The position numbers and the translations under genes were made by a program. 64,000 nt of DNA from Elysia crispata. Taxonomy: Eukaryota; Mollusca; Gastropoda; Plakobranchidae. Of this stretch, positions 35,643 through 47,900 are shown one piece after another. A model generated the notes under the pieces. That model was given only the letters and a program-made list of their open reading frames with translations, was not told the origin of the DNA and did no database searches. The stretch covers positions 391,001 to 455,000 of the forward strand of contig JAWDGP010002684.1 in the NCBI GenBank assembly GCA_033675545.1. Direction: 5' to 3'. Every line of letters begins with the position of its first letter. The first letter of the stretch is position 1.

Positions 35643-36020
35643 GCAGCTTTGTGATATCATTGCATTATTATTATTTTTTTGTGTGTGTTTTTCTTCGTTT
35701 TCTCCAGTAGGACAGACAGGTTTTTCAATCTTTCATGTCATCTCTTTTCTTATCCTGTCAGCTTAAAACAAACTTCATCTTTCACAAAAATCATTTTTTT
35801 TTTTTTTTTGGATTTTCTAAAAAAATAAAGAGAGCGAAAAAATCATTTGTTCCTTCTTTAAGTCTTTGCAGGTCAAGACAAATTTGGGGCTACATTTGTA
35901 GACCAATCAAAGGTAGTCAACTTACACCTTATGTACAAGTGAGATTTACATGTTTACCTTCTAATATTCATGTCTTTCTTTTCAAGCAAATTTCATGTCT
36001 GCAAGGTGTTGTCTGTGAAT
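35060..36020 (+). repeat. Direct duplication inside the left arm
   Basis: The sequence beginning ttcaagcagccttgtgacat at about 35089 recurs at 35638 and runs parallel for about 390 bp, through a gacagacaggtttttcaatc phrase and a tcatgtctgcaa phrase. Between the copies lie a (GA)n and a (TA)n array (35570-35638). The right arm has one copy (52620-53040), so the duplication came after or only in this arm. Confidence 0.8.
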
Positions 36021-36299
36021 ACATTCGTTCGTATTATGTTTTTTTTTTCACTATGTGTGATTTGAGTCCTTTGAACTTTCCAGTTTTGAAAATGTTATAG
36101 AACTGGAGTGAGATGTTATATTTGCAATCTTTGCTGTACTTATGGCAGTGGTTGTCTATACATAATTTTATGTAGAACAGCGCTCAACATATGTGGTATT
36201 CATCTACGTTCAAACAACAGAGACAATATATGTTTATATTGCTTACAACTACGTTTATTAGATACATCTTTTTTTGTTTTTTTGTTTTTTTTGTAGCTA

Positions 36300-36850
36300 G
36301 ACACAAATCCTTAGATGATTCATGGAAAATACCCGGTATATCAATGAATTAGGTGCCCTGCTCTTTAGATTAGGCAATCATGACCTTTTGCGCATCTCTA
36401 TCCCTTGATGCTGTTGTGTTAGTGCATCTGTCACTCATTTTACATTTAGCCACTTTTTTCATCCATGCTACATCTTCTCTCGCTTCTTTCCCCTGCTGCC
36501 TTTTCCTTTAAAATCAACCCAGTTCTCAAAGATGTTTCAGTTTCTTTTTTCTCATCACATGGCCAAAAAATACTGCCTGTAGATTAAATATGGTATTTAT
36601 GAGCATATATATGCCAGCTCCTCGTACCATACTTTAGTTTGATTTCTTTGAAGTCCATAAATAAGATTCATAGCATTCTCTGTAGGAACCACATTTCTGT
36701 TTCCTCCAGTTAATTTTGTAGTTGTTTTTTTAAATTGTCCAAGCCTAACATCCATACATAAGGATGGGTTCAGTAAAACACTCCAGTGCCTTTTTTGATG
36801 CGATTTCCCAGTTGTTATGTCCATCTCTTCACATTCAAGTGCCCAAGTAT
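36300..36850 (-). mobile_element. Non-LTR retrotransposon remnant inside the left arm
   Basis: Minus-strand translation, over several frames, gives ALECFTEPILMYGC, then a LEETEMWFLQRML stretch and FFGHVMRKKK followed by a Lys/Arg/Gly-rich stretch. This is the usual C-terminal order of LINE ORF2 proteins (MYGCEAW, EMWFxRRML, GHVMR, GKRxRGR). Multiple stops and shifts make it inactive. The GHVMR end also occurs inverted in the right arm at 52190-52440. Confidence 0.6.
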
Positions 36851-37995
36851 TATGAGCTATAAGAATATGATCTTCAGCTCAACACTGTATGATGTAATTG
36901 TCTAAACCTCGTCTCCATTCTCACTCTTTCTTTTCTGTCCCTTTTTTGTCGTTCTGTCTTATTCTGGGCTTAGACTATGAGGATTTTCTCCTTTTCCCTT
37001 GTCCTATATCATTTTTTCCCATATTAAATCTTCATTTCTGTTTTTCACTTCATATTAAGACATTAGCTCTAAACTCTTATTAGAGCTGGCTAACCAGAGT
37101 CAAACCTTTTTTTCTTTTTCTCCCAACTCTTGAGGCTTTTATGTGAGGGATATGTGGACCCAAGGGCGCAACTAGCCGATTTTTGAAAGGAGGACCTCGG
37201 GGTAGTAACAATATTTCTAATCCAGGTTAATTCGAGGCACTTGTGGGATTGACTGACAGTGATAAAAATAGCATTATATGAAAGAATAATTATATTTGTG
37301 AACTTCTTTTCCTATATTTTTAGTTCAAAAACTTTGTACAGTGCTATCTTTATTTAAGCTCATGTATCTTTATGTAAGTCGCCATGTAGCGATGTATTTT
37401 CTGGCTTAATTTTTACTTCAAATTTCAAAGAGGGTTAGAACGAGAAAGAGAAATAGAGAGAAAGGGAGAGAGGGAGAGAGAGAGAGAGAGAGAGAGAGAC
37501 AACAGACAGACAGACAGACAGACAGACAGCATAAGCATACAATGACAATATATATATTATTATTTTTGTTTTAAATATTTTTTTATATAAGCCTCTAGTT
37601 TTAAATGTTACAAAACTTATAAACATTTCTAAAGAAACTCAAGTTTCAGTATACATTGTCGATTTTAGTCGAGACGCCTATAATACAAGCCTTTTCAGTT
37701 GAATATTGCTCACCCGATCGGCTGGTTAATCAGCACACTGTTAACGATGACATTTGTTAATAGCTTATCTAGAGCAACTCCTTCACAGTCAAAACAACAT
37801 CGTTCTCAAAACATAGAGAGGACGTGTTTTTTTACATTGTGAATGTCAAGGTGGTGGTTCTTGTGGAAACGGTCGACCTAGTTTTGGATTAACAAAAGAC
37901 ACAAACGTTTGTTGCCTCGTCTTTTTTTCCTAGTCTTTATTTGGCTAAGGTTTCACCCCCCATATTAATCTTTCTTTTTTGTGATTCCTTTTCAG

Positions 37996-38114
37996 AAGTA
38001 AAACGTGGGACCTTGTTTGAATCCTCAAAGCTTTCTTATCATCCAGTTACTATTTCTCTGGATAACGCATTTAAAGAGAACATGGAAACTATGTTGACTG
38101 GAGTAAAAACCTAA
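37996..38114 (+). pseudogene. Left-arm copy of an unidentified terminal exon
   Basis: After an acceptor CCTTTTCAG, the frame reads VKRGTLFESSKLSYHPV, then ISLDNAFKEN, to a TAA at 38112. The right arm holds the inverted counterpart (51516-51625) with the same acceptor and nearly the same peptide. Three of the differences between copies (CTG/CTT, GAT/GAC, GCA/GCT) are synonymous. The protein is not recognised. It faces a zinc-ribbon remnant read from the opposite strand at 38340-38545. Confidence 0.35.
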
Positions 38115-38339
38115 TTAATGTTTTTGAAAAAATTTTATGTGAATTATTAATTGTCTTTTATTGTAATGCAATGTGAGCTGAAAGTCAAACAAATTAAAGT
38201 TCATTTAACAGGCAATGCCCTTATATGTATTATCTCTTTTAATTAAAATGTCATATTCGTTTATGTTATATACATAAGTTTCACTGACGTTATTTTTAAA
38301 AGACTGGTATGTGTCTTTTTAATTATTTTAGAAAACAAT

Positions 38340-38545
38340 GTGTATTATAATGATTTCTTTTTATATTTTTATAATTTGGATTTCTCTGAATAAACTCAGA
38401 AAACTCTTTTTTTTTTATCTGTCTTTGTTGTTTTTTTTTATAAATGTCTTGTTTTTAATAGGTTTTCATATGTGTTTATGGTATTCATCAAGTGATTTCA
38501 ATTCATTGCAATTTGCACAGAGTTTAAGATCCGTCATTTTTATAC
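38340..38545 (-). pseudogene. Left-arm degenerate copy of the zinc-ribbon reading frame
   Basis: The minus-strand frame from about 38545 reads KLCANCNELKSLDEYHKHI, then a stop, then Lys-Pro. The right-arm copy at 50927 is open at this point. The second CxxC pair is lost after the stop. It is clearly the inverted paralogue of the right-arm frame. Confidence 0.6.
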
Positions 38546-38904
38546 AAAAGAAATATTGAACTCCATTTTACAGTAATAGAAACATAAACCCTTATTGCCG
38601 AATTGATAATGCGTGGGTGGTATGTGTTGGGAACATAACATGGAATAGCCAACTGCCACAAAGATGGTGAATCAATATTGAATAATTAAATAGGGGTGAC
38701 AAAATCCTCTTTATTTCTATCTCTACAAATCAAGCATAATTAAATATTATTACAATAGAATAGAATTCAAAAGTAAAAAAACTTCAAAACGGTAGAAAGA
38801 TTTCCATTTTTTCTTTCTCTATACTAATACAATAGACATGCTGTAGAATCGAAATGATTATACATATTATCAACATGTAATCGAATTTCAGACCGGAGTA
38901 AAAT

Positions 38905-41900
38905 TGGAATTATGCTAATTATAGAGATTACCAAATTGGAATTATCCGGCGGCCATATTAGAAATATGCTAATTAAAAAGACTTCCAAATCGGAATTAAC
39001 CACGACCATATTGGATTATACTAAATATAGAGATTGTCTAAATAGAATTAACTGGCGGCCATATTAGAATTATGCTATTTATAGAGATTACCGAAATAGG
39101 ATTAACCGGCGACCATATTGGAATTATGCTAATTATCGAGATTGCCAAATTTGAATTAACCGGTGGCCATATTGGATTTATGCTTATTATAGAGATTGCC
39201 AAAATAGAATAAACTGGCGGCCATATTGGAATTATGCTAATTATAGAGATTACCAAATTGGAATTAACCGGCGGCCATATTAGAAATATGCTAATTATAG
39301 AGACTTCCAAATAAGAATTAACCGGCCGCCATACTGGAATTATGCTAATTATAGAGATTGCCAAAATAGAATAAACTGGCGGCCATATTAGAATTATGCT
39401 AATTATGGAGATTACTAAATAAGAATTAATCGGCGGCCATATTGGAAATATGCTAATTATAGAGATTGCCAAAATAGAATTCACCGGCGGCCATATTGGA
39501 TTTATGCTTATTATAGAGATTGCCAAAATAGAATAAACTGGCGGCCATATTGGGATTATGCTAATTATAGAGATGGCCAAAATAGAATCAACTGGCGGCC
39601 ACATTGAAATTATGCTAATTTTAGAGATGGTCAAAATAGAATTAACCGGCGGCCATATTGGATTTATTATATTTATATAGATTACCAAATTGGAATTAAC
39701 TGGCGGCCATATTGGATTATACTAAATATACACATTGCCTAAATAGAATTAACTGTAGGCCATATTGAAATTATGCTAATTATAGAGATGGCCAGAATAG
39801 AATTAACCGGCGGAAAATATTAGTACATATGCTAATTATAGAGATTGCCAAAATAGAATTCACCGTCGGCCATATTGGATTTATGCTGATTATATAGATT
39901 ACTAAATTGGAATTAACTGGCGGCCATATTGGATTATACTAAATATACACATTGCCTAAATAGAATTAACTGGCGGCCATATTGAAATTATGCTAATTAT
40001 AGAGATGGCCAAAATAGAATTAACCGGCGGCCATATTGGATTTATGCTGATTATATAGATTACTAAATTGGAATTAACTGGCGGCCATATTGGATTATAC
40101 TAAATATACACATTGCCTAAATAGAATTAACTGGCGGCCATATTGAAATTATGCTAATTATTGAGATGGCCAAAATAGAATTAATCGGCGGCCATATTGG
40201 AAGTAAGCTCATTATAGAGATGGCCAAAATAGAAATTAACCGGCGGCCATATTGAATTTATGCTAATTATAGAGATGGCCAAAATTGAATTTACCGGCGG
40301 CCACATTGAAATTATGCTTTTTATAGAGATTACCAAGATAAAATTAACCGGCGGCCATATTGGATTTATGCTGATTATAGAGATTACTAAATTGGAATTA
40401 ACTGGCGGCCATATTGGATTATACTAAATATACACATTGCCTAAATAGAATTAACTGGCGGCCATATTGAAATTATGCTAATTATTGAGATGGCCAAAAT
40501 AGAATTAATCGGCGGCCATATTGGAAGTAAGCTCATTATAGAGATGGCCAAAATAGAAATTAACCGGCGGCCATATTGAATTTATGCTAATTATAGAGAT
40601 GGCCAAAATTGAATTTACCGGCGGCCACATTGAAATTATGCTTTTTATAGAGATTACCAAGATAAAATTAACCGGCGGCCATATTGGATTTATGCTGATT
40701 ATAGAGATTACTAAATTGGAATTAACTGGCGGCCATATTGGATTATACTAAATATACACATTGCCTAAATAGAATTAACTGGCGGCCATATTGAAATTAT
40801 GCTAATTATAGAGATGGCCAAAATAGAATCAACTGGCGGCCACATTGAAATTATGCTTTTTATAGAGATTACCAAGATAAAATTAACCGGCGGCCATATT
40901 GGATTTATGCTTATTATAGAGATTGCCAAAATAGAATAAACTAGCGGCCATATTGGGATTATGCTAATTATAGAGATGGCCAAAGTAGAATCAATTGGCG
41001 GCCACATTGAAATTATGCTAATTTTAGAGATGGTCAAAATAGAATTAACCGGCGGCCATATTGGATTTATTATATTTATATAGATTACCAAATTGGAATT
41101 AACTGGCGGCCATATTGGATTATACTAAATATACACATTGCCTAAATAGAATTAACTGGCGGCCATATTGAAATTATGCTAATTATTGAGATGGCCAAAA
41201 TAGAATTAATCGGCGGCCATATTGGAAGTAAGCTCATTATAGAGATGGCCAAAATAGAAATTAACCGGCGGCCATATTGAATTTATGCTAATTATAGAGA
41301 TGGCCAAAATTGAATTTACCGGCGGCCACATTGAAATTATGCTTTTTATAGAGATTACCAAGATAAAATTAACCGGCGGCCATATTGAATTTATGCTAAT
41401 TATAGAGATGGCCAAAATAGAAATTAACCGGCGGCCATATTGGATTTATGCTAATTATAGAGATGGCCAAAATAGAATCAACTGGCGGCCACATTGAAAT
41501 TATGCTAATTATAGAGATGGCCAAAATAAAATTAACCGGCGGCCATATTGAATTTATGCTAATTATAGAGATGGCCAAAATAGAAATTAACCGGCGGCCA
41601 TATTGAATTTATGTTAATTATAGAGATGGCCAAAATAGATTAACCGGCGGCCATATTGAATTTATGTTAATTATAGAGATGGCCAAAATAGAATTAACCG
41701 GCGGCCATATTGGATTTAATGTACTTGTATAGATTACCAAAATGAAATTGGAATTATGCTAATTATAAAGAAGGCCAAAATAGAATAAATCGACGGCCAT
41801 ATTAGATTTATTGTATTTATATAGATTACCAGAATGAAAATCGAATTATGCTAATTAAAGAGATGGCCAAAATGGAATTTACCGGCGGCCACATTGAAAT

Positions 41901-44900
41901 TATGCTTGTTATAGAGATTACCAAGATAAAATTAACCGGCAGCCATGTTGTCATTATGCTAATTATAGAGATGGCCAAAATAGAGTCAACTGGCGGCCAC
42001 ATTGAAATTATGCTAATTTTAGAGATGGCCAAAATAGAATTAACTGGCGGCCACATTAAAATTATGCTTGTTATAGAGATTACCAAGATAAAATTAACCG
42101 GCGGCCATATTGGCATTATGCTAATTATAGAGATGGCCAAAATAGAAATTAACCGGCGGCCATATTGGAATTATGCTAATTGTAGAGATGGCCAAAATAG
42201 AATCAACTGGCGGCCACATTAAAATTATGCTTGTTATAGAGATTACCAAGATAAAATTAACCGGCGGCCATATTGAATTTATGCTAATTATAGAGATGGC
42301 CAAAATAGAAATTAACCGGCGGCCATATTGAATTTATGCTTATTATAGAGATGGCCAAAATAGAAATTAACCGGCGGCCATATTGAATTTATGCTAATTA
42401 TAGAGATGGCCAAAATAGAAATTAACCGGCGGCCATATTGGATTTATTGTATTTGTATAGATTACCAAAATGAAATTGGAATTATGCTAATGATAGAAAT
42501 GGCCAAAATAGAATTAACCGTCGGCCATATTGGATTTATTATATTTATATAGATTACCAGAATGAAATTCGAATTATGCCAATTATAGAGATGGCCAAAA
42601 TATAATTAACCGGCGACCATATTGGATTTATTGTATTTATATAGATTACCAGAATGAAAATCGAATTATGCTAATTATAGAGATGGCCAAAATGGAATTT
42701 ACCGGCGGCCACATTGAAATTATGCTTTTTATAGAGATTACCAAGATAAAATTAACCGGCAGCCATATTGTCATTATGCTAATTATAGAGATGGCCAAAA
42801 TAAAATTAACCCGAGGCCATATTGGCATTATGCTAGTTTTAGAGATGGCCAAAATATAATTAACCGGCGGCCACATTAAAATTATGCTTGTTATAGAGAT
42901 TACCAAGATAAAATTAACCGGCGGCCATATTGGCATTATGCTAATTATAGAGATGGCCAAAATAGAAATTAACCGGCGGCTATATTGGATTTATGCTAAT
43001 TGTAGAGATGGCCAAAATAGAATCAACTGGCGGCCACATTAAAATTATGCTTGTTATAGAGATTACCAAGATAAAATTAACCGGCGGCCATATTGAATTT
43101 ATGCTAATTATAGAGATGGCCAAAATTGAATTTACCGGCGGCCACATTGAAATTATGCTTTTTATAGAGATTACCAAGATAAAATTAACCGGCGGCCATA
43201 TTGAATTTATGCTAATTATAGAGATGGCCAAAATAGAAATTAACCGGCGGCCATATTGGATTTATGCTAATTGTAGAGATGGCCAAAATAGAATCAACTG
43301 GCGGCCACATTAAAATTATGCTTGTTATAGAGATTACCAAGATAAAATTAACCGGCGGCCATATTGAATTTATGCTAATTATAGAGATGGCCAAAATAGA
43401 AATTAACCGGCGGCCATATTGAATTTATGCTAATTATAGAGATGGCCAAAATAGAATTAACCGGCGGCCATATTGAATTTATGTTAATTATAGAGATGGC
43501 CAAAATAGAATTAACCGGCGGCCATATTGGATTTAATGTACTTGTATAGATTACCAAAATGAAATTGGAATTATGCTAATTATAGAGATGGCCAAAATAG
43601 AATTAACCGGCGGCCATATTGGATTTATTGTATTTATATAGATTACCAGAATGAAAATCGAATTATGCTAATTAAAGAGATGGCCAAAATGGAATTTACC
43701 GGCGGCCACATTGAAATTATGCTTGTTATAGAGATTACCAAGATAAAATTAACCGGCAGCCATGTTGTCATTATGCTAATTATAGAGATGGCCAAAATAG
43801 AATTAACCCGAGGCCATATTGGCATTATGCTAGTTTTAGAGATGGCCAAAATATAATTAACCGGCGGCCACATTAAAATTATGCTTGTTATAGAGATTAC
43901 CAAGATAAAATTAACCGGCGGCCATATTGGCATTATGCTAATTATAGAGATGGCCAAAATAGAAATTAACCCGAGGCCATATTGGCATTATGCTAATTGT
44001 ACAGATGGCCAAAATAGAATCAACTGGCGGCCACATTAAAATTATGCTTGTTATAGAGATTACCAAGATAAAATTAACCGGCGGCCATATTGAATTTATG
44101 CTAATTATAGAGATGGCCAAAATAGAAATTAACCGGCGGCCATATTGGATTTATGCTAATTATAGAGATGGCCAAAATAGAATAAACTGGCGGCCATATT
44201 GGAATTATGCTAATTATAGAGATGGCCAAAATAGAAATTAACCGGCGGCCATATTGAATTTATGCTAATTATAGAGATGGCCAAAATAGAATTTACCGGC
44301 GGCCACATTGAAATTATGCTTTTTATAGAGATTACCAAGATAAAATTAACCGGCGGCCATATTGAATTTATGCTAATTATAGAGATGGCCAAAATAGAAA
44401 TTAACCGGCGGCTATATTGGATTTATGCTAATTGTAGAGATGGCCAAAATAGAATCAACTGGCGGCCACATTAAAATTATGCTTGTTATAGAGATTACCA
44501 AGATAAAATTAACCGGCGGCCATATTGAATTTATGCTAATTATAGAGATGGCCAAAATAGAAATTAACCGGCGGCCATATTGAATTTATGCTAATTATAG
44601 AGATGGCCAAAATAGAAATTAACCGGCGGCCATATTGAATTTATGCTAATTATAGAGATGGCCAAAATAGAATTAACCGGCGGCCATATTGGATTTAATG
44701 TACTTGTATAGATTACCAAAATGAAATTGGAATTATGCTAATTATAAAGATGGCCAAAATAGAATTAACCGGCGGCCATATTAGATTTATTGTATTTATA
44801 TAGATTACCAGAATGAAAATCGAATTATGCTAATTATAAAGATGGCCAAAATGGAATTTACCGGCGGCCACATTGAAATTATGCTTTCTTTAGAGATTAC

Positions 44901-47900
44901 CAAGATAAAATTAACCGGCAGCCATATTGTCATTATGCTAATTATAGAGATGGCCAAAATAAAATTAACCCGAGGCCATATTGGCATTATGCTAGTTTTA
45001 GAGATGGCCAAAATATAATTAGCCGGCGGCCACATTAAAATTATGCTTGTTATAGAGATTACCAAGATAAAATTAACCGGCGGCCATATTGGCATAATGC
45101 TAATTATAGAGATGGCCAAAATAAAATTAACCCGAGGCCATATTGGCATTATGCTAATTGTACAGATGGCCAAAATAGAATCAACTGGCGGCCACATTAA
45201 AATTATGCTTGTTATAGAGATTACCAAGATAAAATTAACCGGCGGCCATATTGAATTTATGCTAATTATAGAGATGGCCAAAATAGAAATTAACCGGCGG
45301 CCATATTGAATTTATGCTAATTATAGAGATGGCCAAAATAGAATTAACCGGCGGCCATATTGAATTTATGCTAATTATAGAGATGGCCAAAATAGAATTA
45401 ACCGGCGGCCATATTGGATTTATTGTACTTGTATAGATTACCAAAATGAAATTGGAATTATGCTAATTATAGAGATGGCCAAAATAGAATTAACCGGCGG
45501 CCATATTAGATTTATTGTATTTATATAGATTACCAGAATGAAATTCGAATTATGCTAATTATAGAGATGGCCAAAATAGAATTAACCGGCGGCCATATTG
45601 GATTTATTGTATTTATATAGATTACTAGAATGAAAATCGAATTATGCTAATTATAGAGATGGCCTAAATGGAATTTACCGGCGGCCACATTGAAATTATG
45701 CTTGTTATAGAGATTACCAAGATAAAATTAACCGGCGGCCATATTGGCATTATGCTAATTATAGAGATGGCCAAAATAAAATAACCGGCGGCCATATTGG
45801 CATTATGCTAATTATAGAGATGGCCAAAATAGAATCAACTGGCGGTGACATTGAAATTATGCTTGTTATAGAGATTACCAAGATAAAATTAACCGGCGGC
45901 CATATTGGCATTATGCTAATTATAGAGATGGCCAAAATAGAAATTAACCGGCGGCTATATTGGATTTATGCTAATTGTAGAGATGGCCAAAATAGAATCA
46001 ACTGGCGGCCACATTAAAATTATGCTTGTTATAGAGATTACCAAGATAAAATTAACCGGCGGCCATATTGAATTTATGCTAATTATAGAGATGGCCAAAA
46101 TAGAATTAACCGGCGGCCACATTGAAATTATGCTTTTTATAGAGATTACCAAGATAAAATTAACCGGCGGCCATATTGAATTTATGCTAATTATAGAGAT
46201 GGCCAAAATAGAAATTAACCGGCGGCCATATTGGATTTATGCTAATTATAGAGATGGCTAAAATAAAATCAACTGGCGGCCACATGAAAATTATGCTTGT
46301 TATAGAGATGGCCAAAATAAAATTCACCCGAGGCCATATTGAATTTATGCTTATTATAGAGATGGCCAAAATAGAAATTAACCGGCGGCCATATTGAATT
46401 TATGTTAATTATAGAGATGGCCAAAATAGATTAACCGGCGGCCATATTGAATTTATGTTAATTATAGAGATGGCCAAAATAGAATTAACCGGCGGCCATA
46501 TTGGATTTAATGTACTTGTATAGATTACCAAAATGAAATTGGAATTATGCTAATTATAAAGAAGGCCAAAATAGAATAAACCGACGGCCATATTAGATTT
46601 ATTCTATTTATATAGATTACCAGAATGAAAATCGAATTATGCTAATTATAAAGATGGCCAAAATGGAATTTACCGGCGGCCACATTGAAATTATGCTTTC
46701 TTTAGAGATTACCAAGATAAAATTAACCGGCAGCCATATTGTCATTATGCTTATTATAGAGATGGCCAAAATAAAATTAACCCGAGGCCATATTGGCATT
46801 ATGCTAGTTTTAGAGATGGCCAAAATATAATTAACCGGCGGCCACATTAAAATTATGCTTGTTATAGAGATTACCAAGATAAAATTAACCGGCGGCCATA
46901 TTGGCATTATGCTAATTATAGAGATGGCCAAAATAAAATTAACCCGAGGCCATATTGGCATTATGCTAATTGTACAGATGGCCAAAATAGAATCAACTGG
47001 CGGCCACATTAAAATTATGCTTGTTATAGAGATTACCAAGATAAAATTAACCGGCGGCCATATTGAATTTATGCTAATTATAGAGATGGCCAAAATAGAA
47101 ATTAACCGGCGGCCATATTGAATTTATGCTAATTATAGAGATGGCCAAAATAGATTAACCGGCGGCCATATTGAATTTATGTTAATTATAGAGATGGCCA
47201 AAATAGAATTAACCGGCGGCCATATTGGATTTATTGTACTTGTATAGATTACCAAAATGAAATTGGAATTATGCTAATTATAAAGAAGGCCAAAATAGAA
47301 TTAACCGACGGCCATATTAGATTTATTGTATTTATATAGATTACCAGAATGAAATTCGAATTATGCCAATTATAGAGATGGCCAAAATATGATTAACCGG
47401 CGGCCATATTGGTTTTATTGTATTTATATAGATTACTAGAATGAAAATCGAATTATGCTAATTATAAAGATGGCCAAAATGGAATTTACCGGCGGCCACA
47501 TTGAAATTATGCTTTCTCTAGAGATTACCAAGATAAAATTAACCGGCAGCCATATTGTCATTATGCTAGTTATAGAGATGGCCAAAATAAAATTAACCCG
47601 AGGCCATATTGGCATTATGCTAGTTTTAGAGATGGCCAAAATAGAAATTAACCGGCGGCCACATTAAAATTATGCTTGTTATAGAGATTTACAAGATAAA
47701 TTAACCGCCGGCCATATTGGCATTATGCTTATTATAGAGATGGCCAAAATAAAATTAACCCGAGGCCATATTGGCATTATGCTAATTGTACAGATGGCCA
47801 AAATAGAATCAACTGGCGGCCACATTAAAATTATGCTTGTTATAGAGATTACCAAGATAAAATTAACCGGCGGCCATATTGGCATTATGCTAATTATAGA

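Larger units (their letters stand above)
34668..38897 (+). repeat. Left arm of a giant inverted repeat
   Basis: It is homologous, in reverse complement, to 50745-53920. Matching blocks are 34668-35110 with 53020-53920; 35090-36060 with 52620-53045; 36060-36610 with 52165-52620; and 37945-38897 with 50745-51675. An unmatched block (36610-37940) has no counterpart. The arm includes an internal direct duplication (35060-35480 and 35638-36020) and a third partial copy of the 35467-35584 piece at 37339-37450. Its outer end is a (CT)n array (34668-34736), matched by the (GA)n at the end of the right arm. Confidence 0.88.
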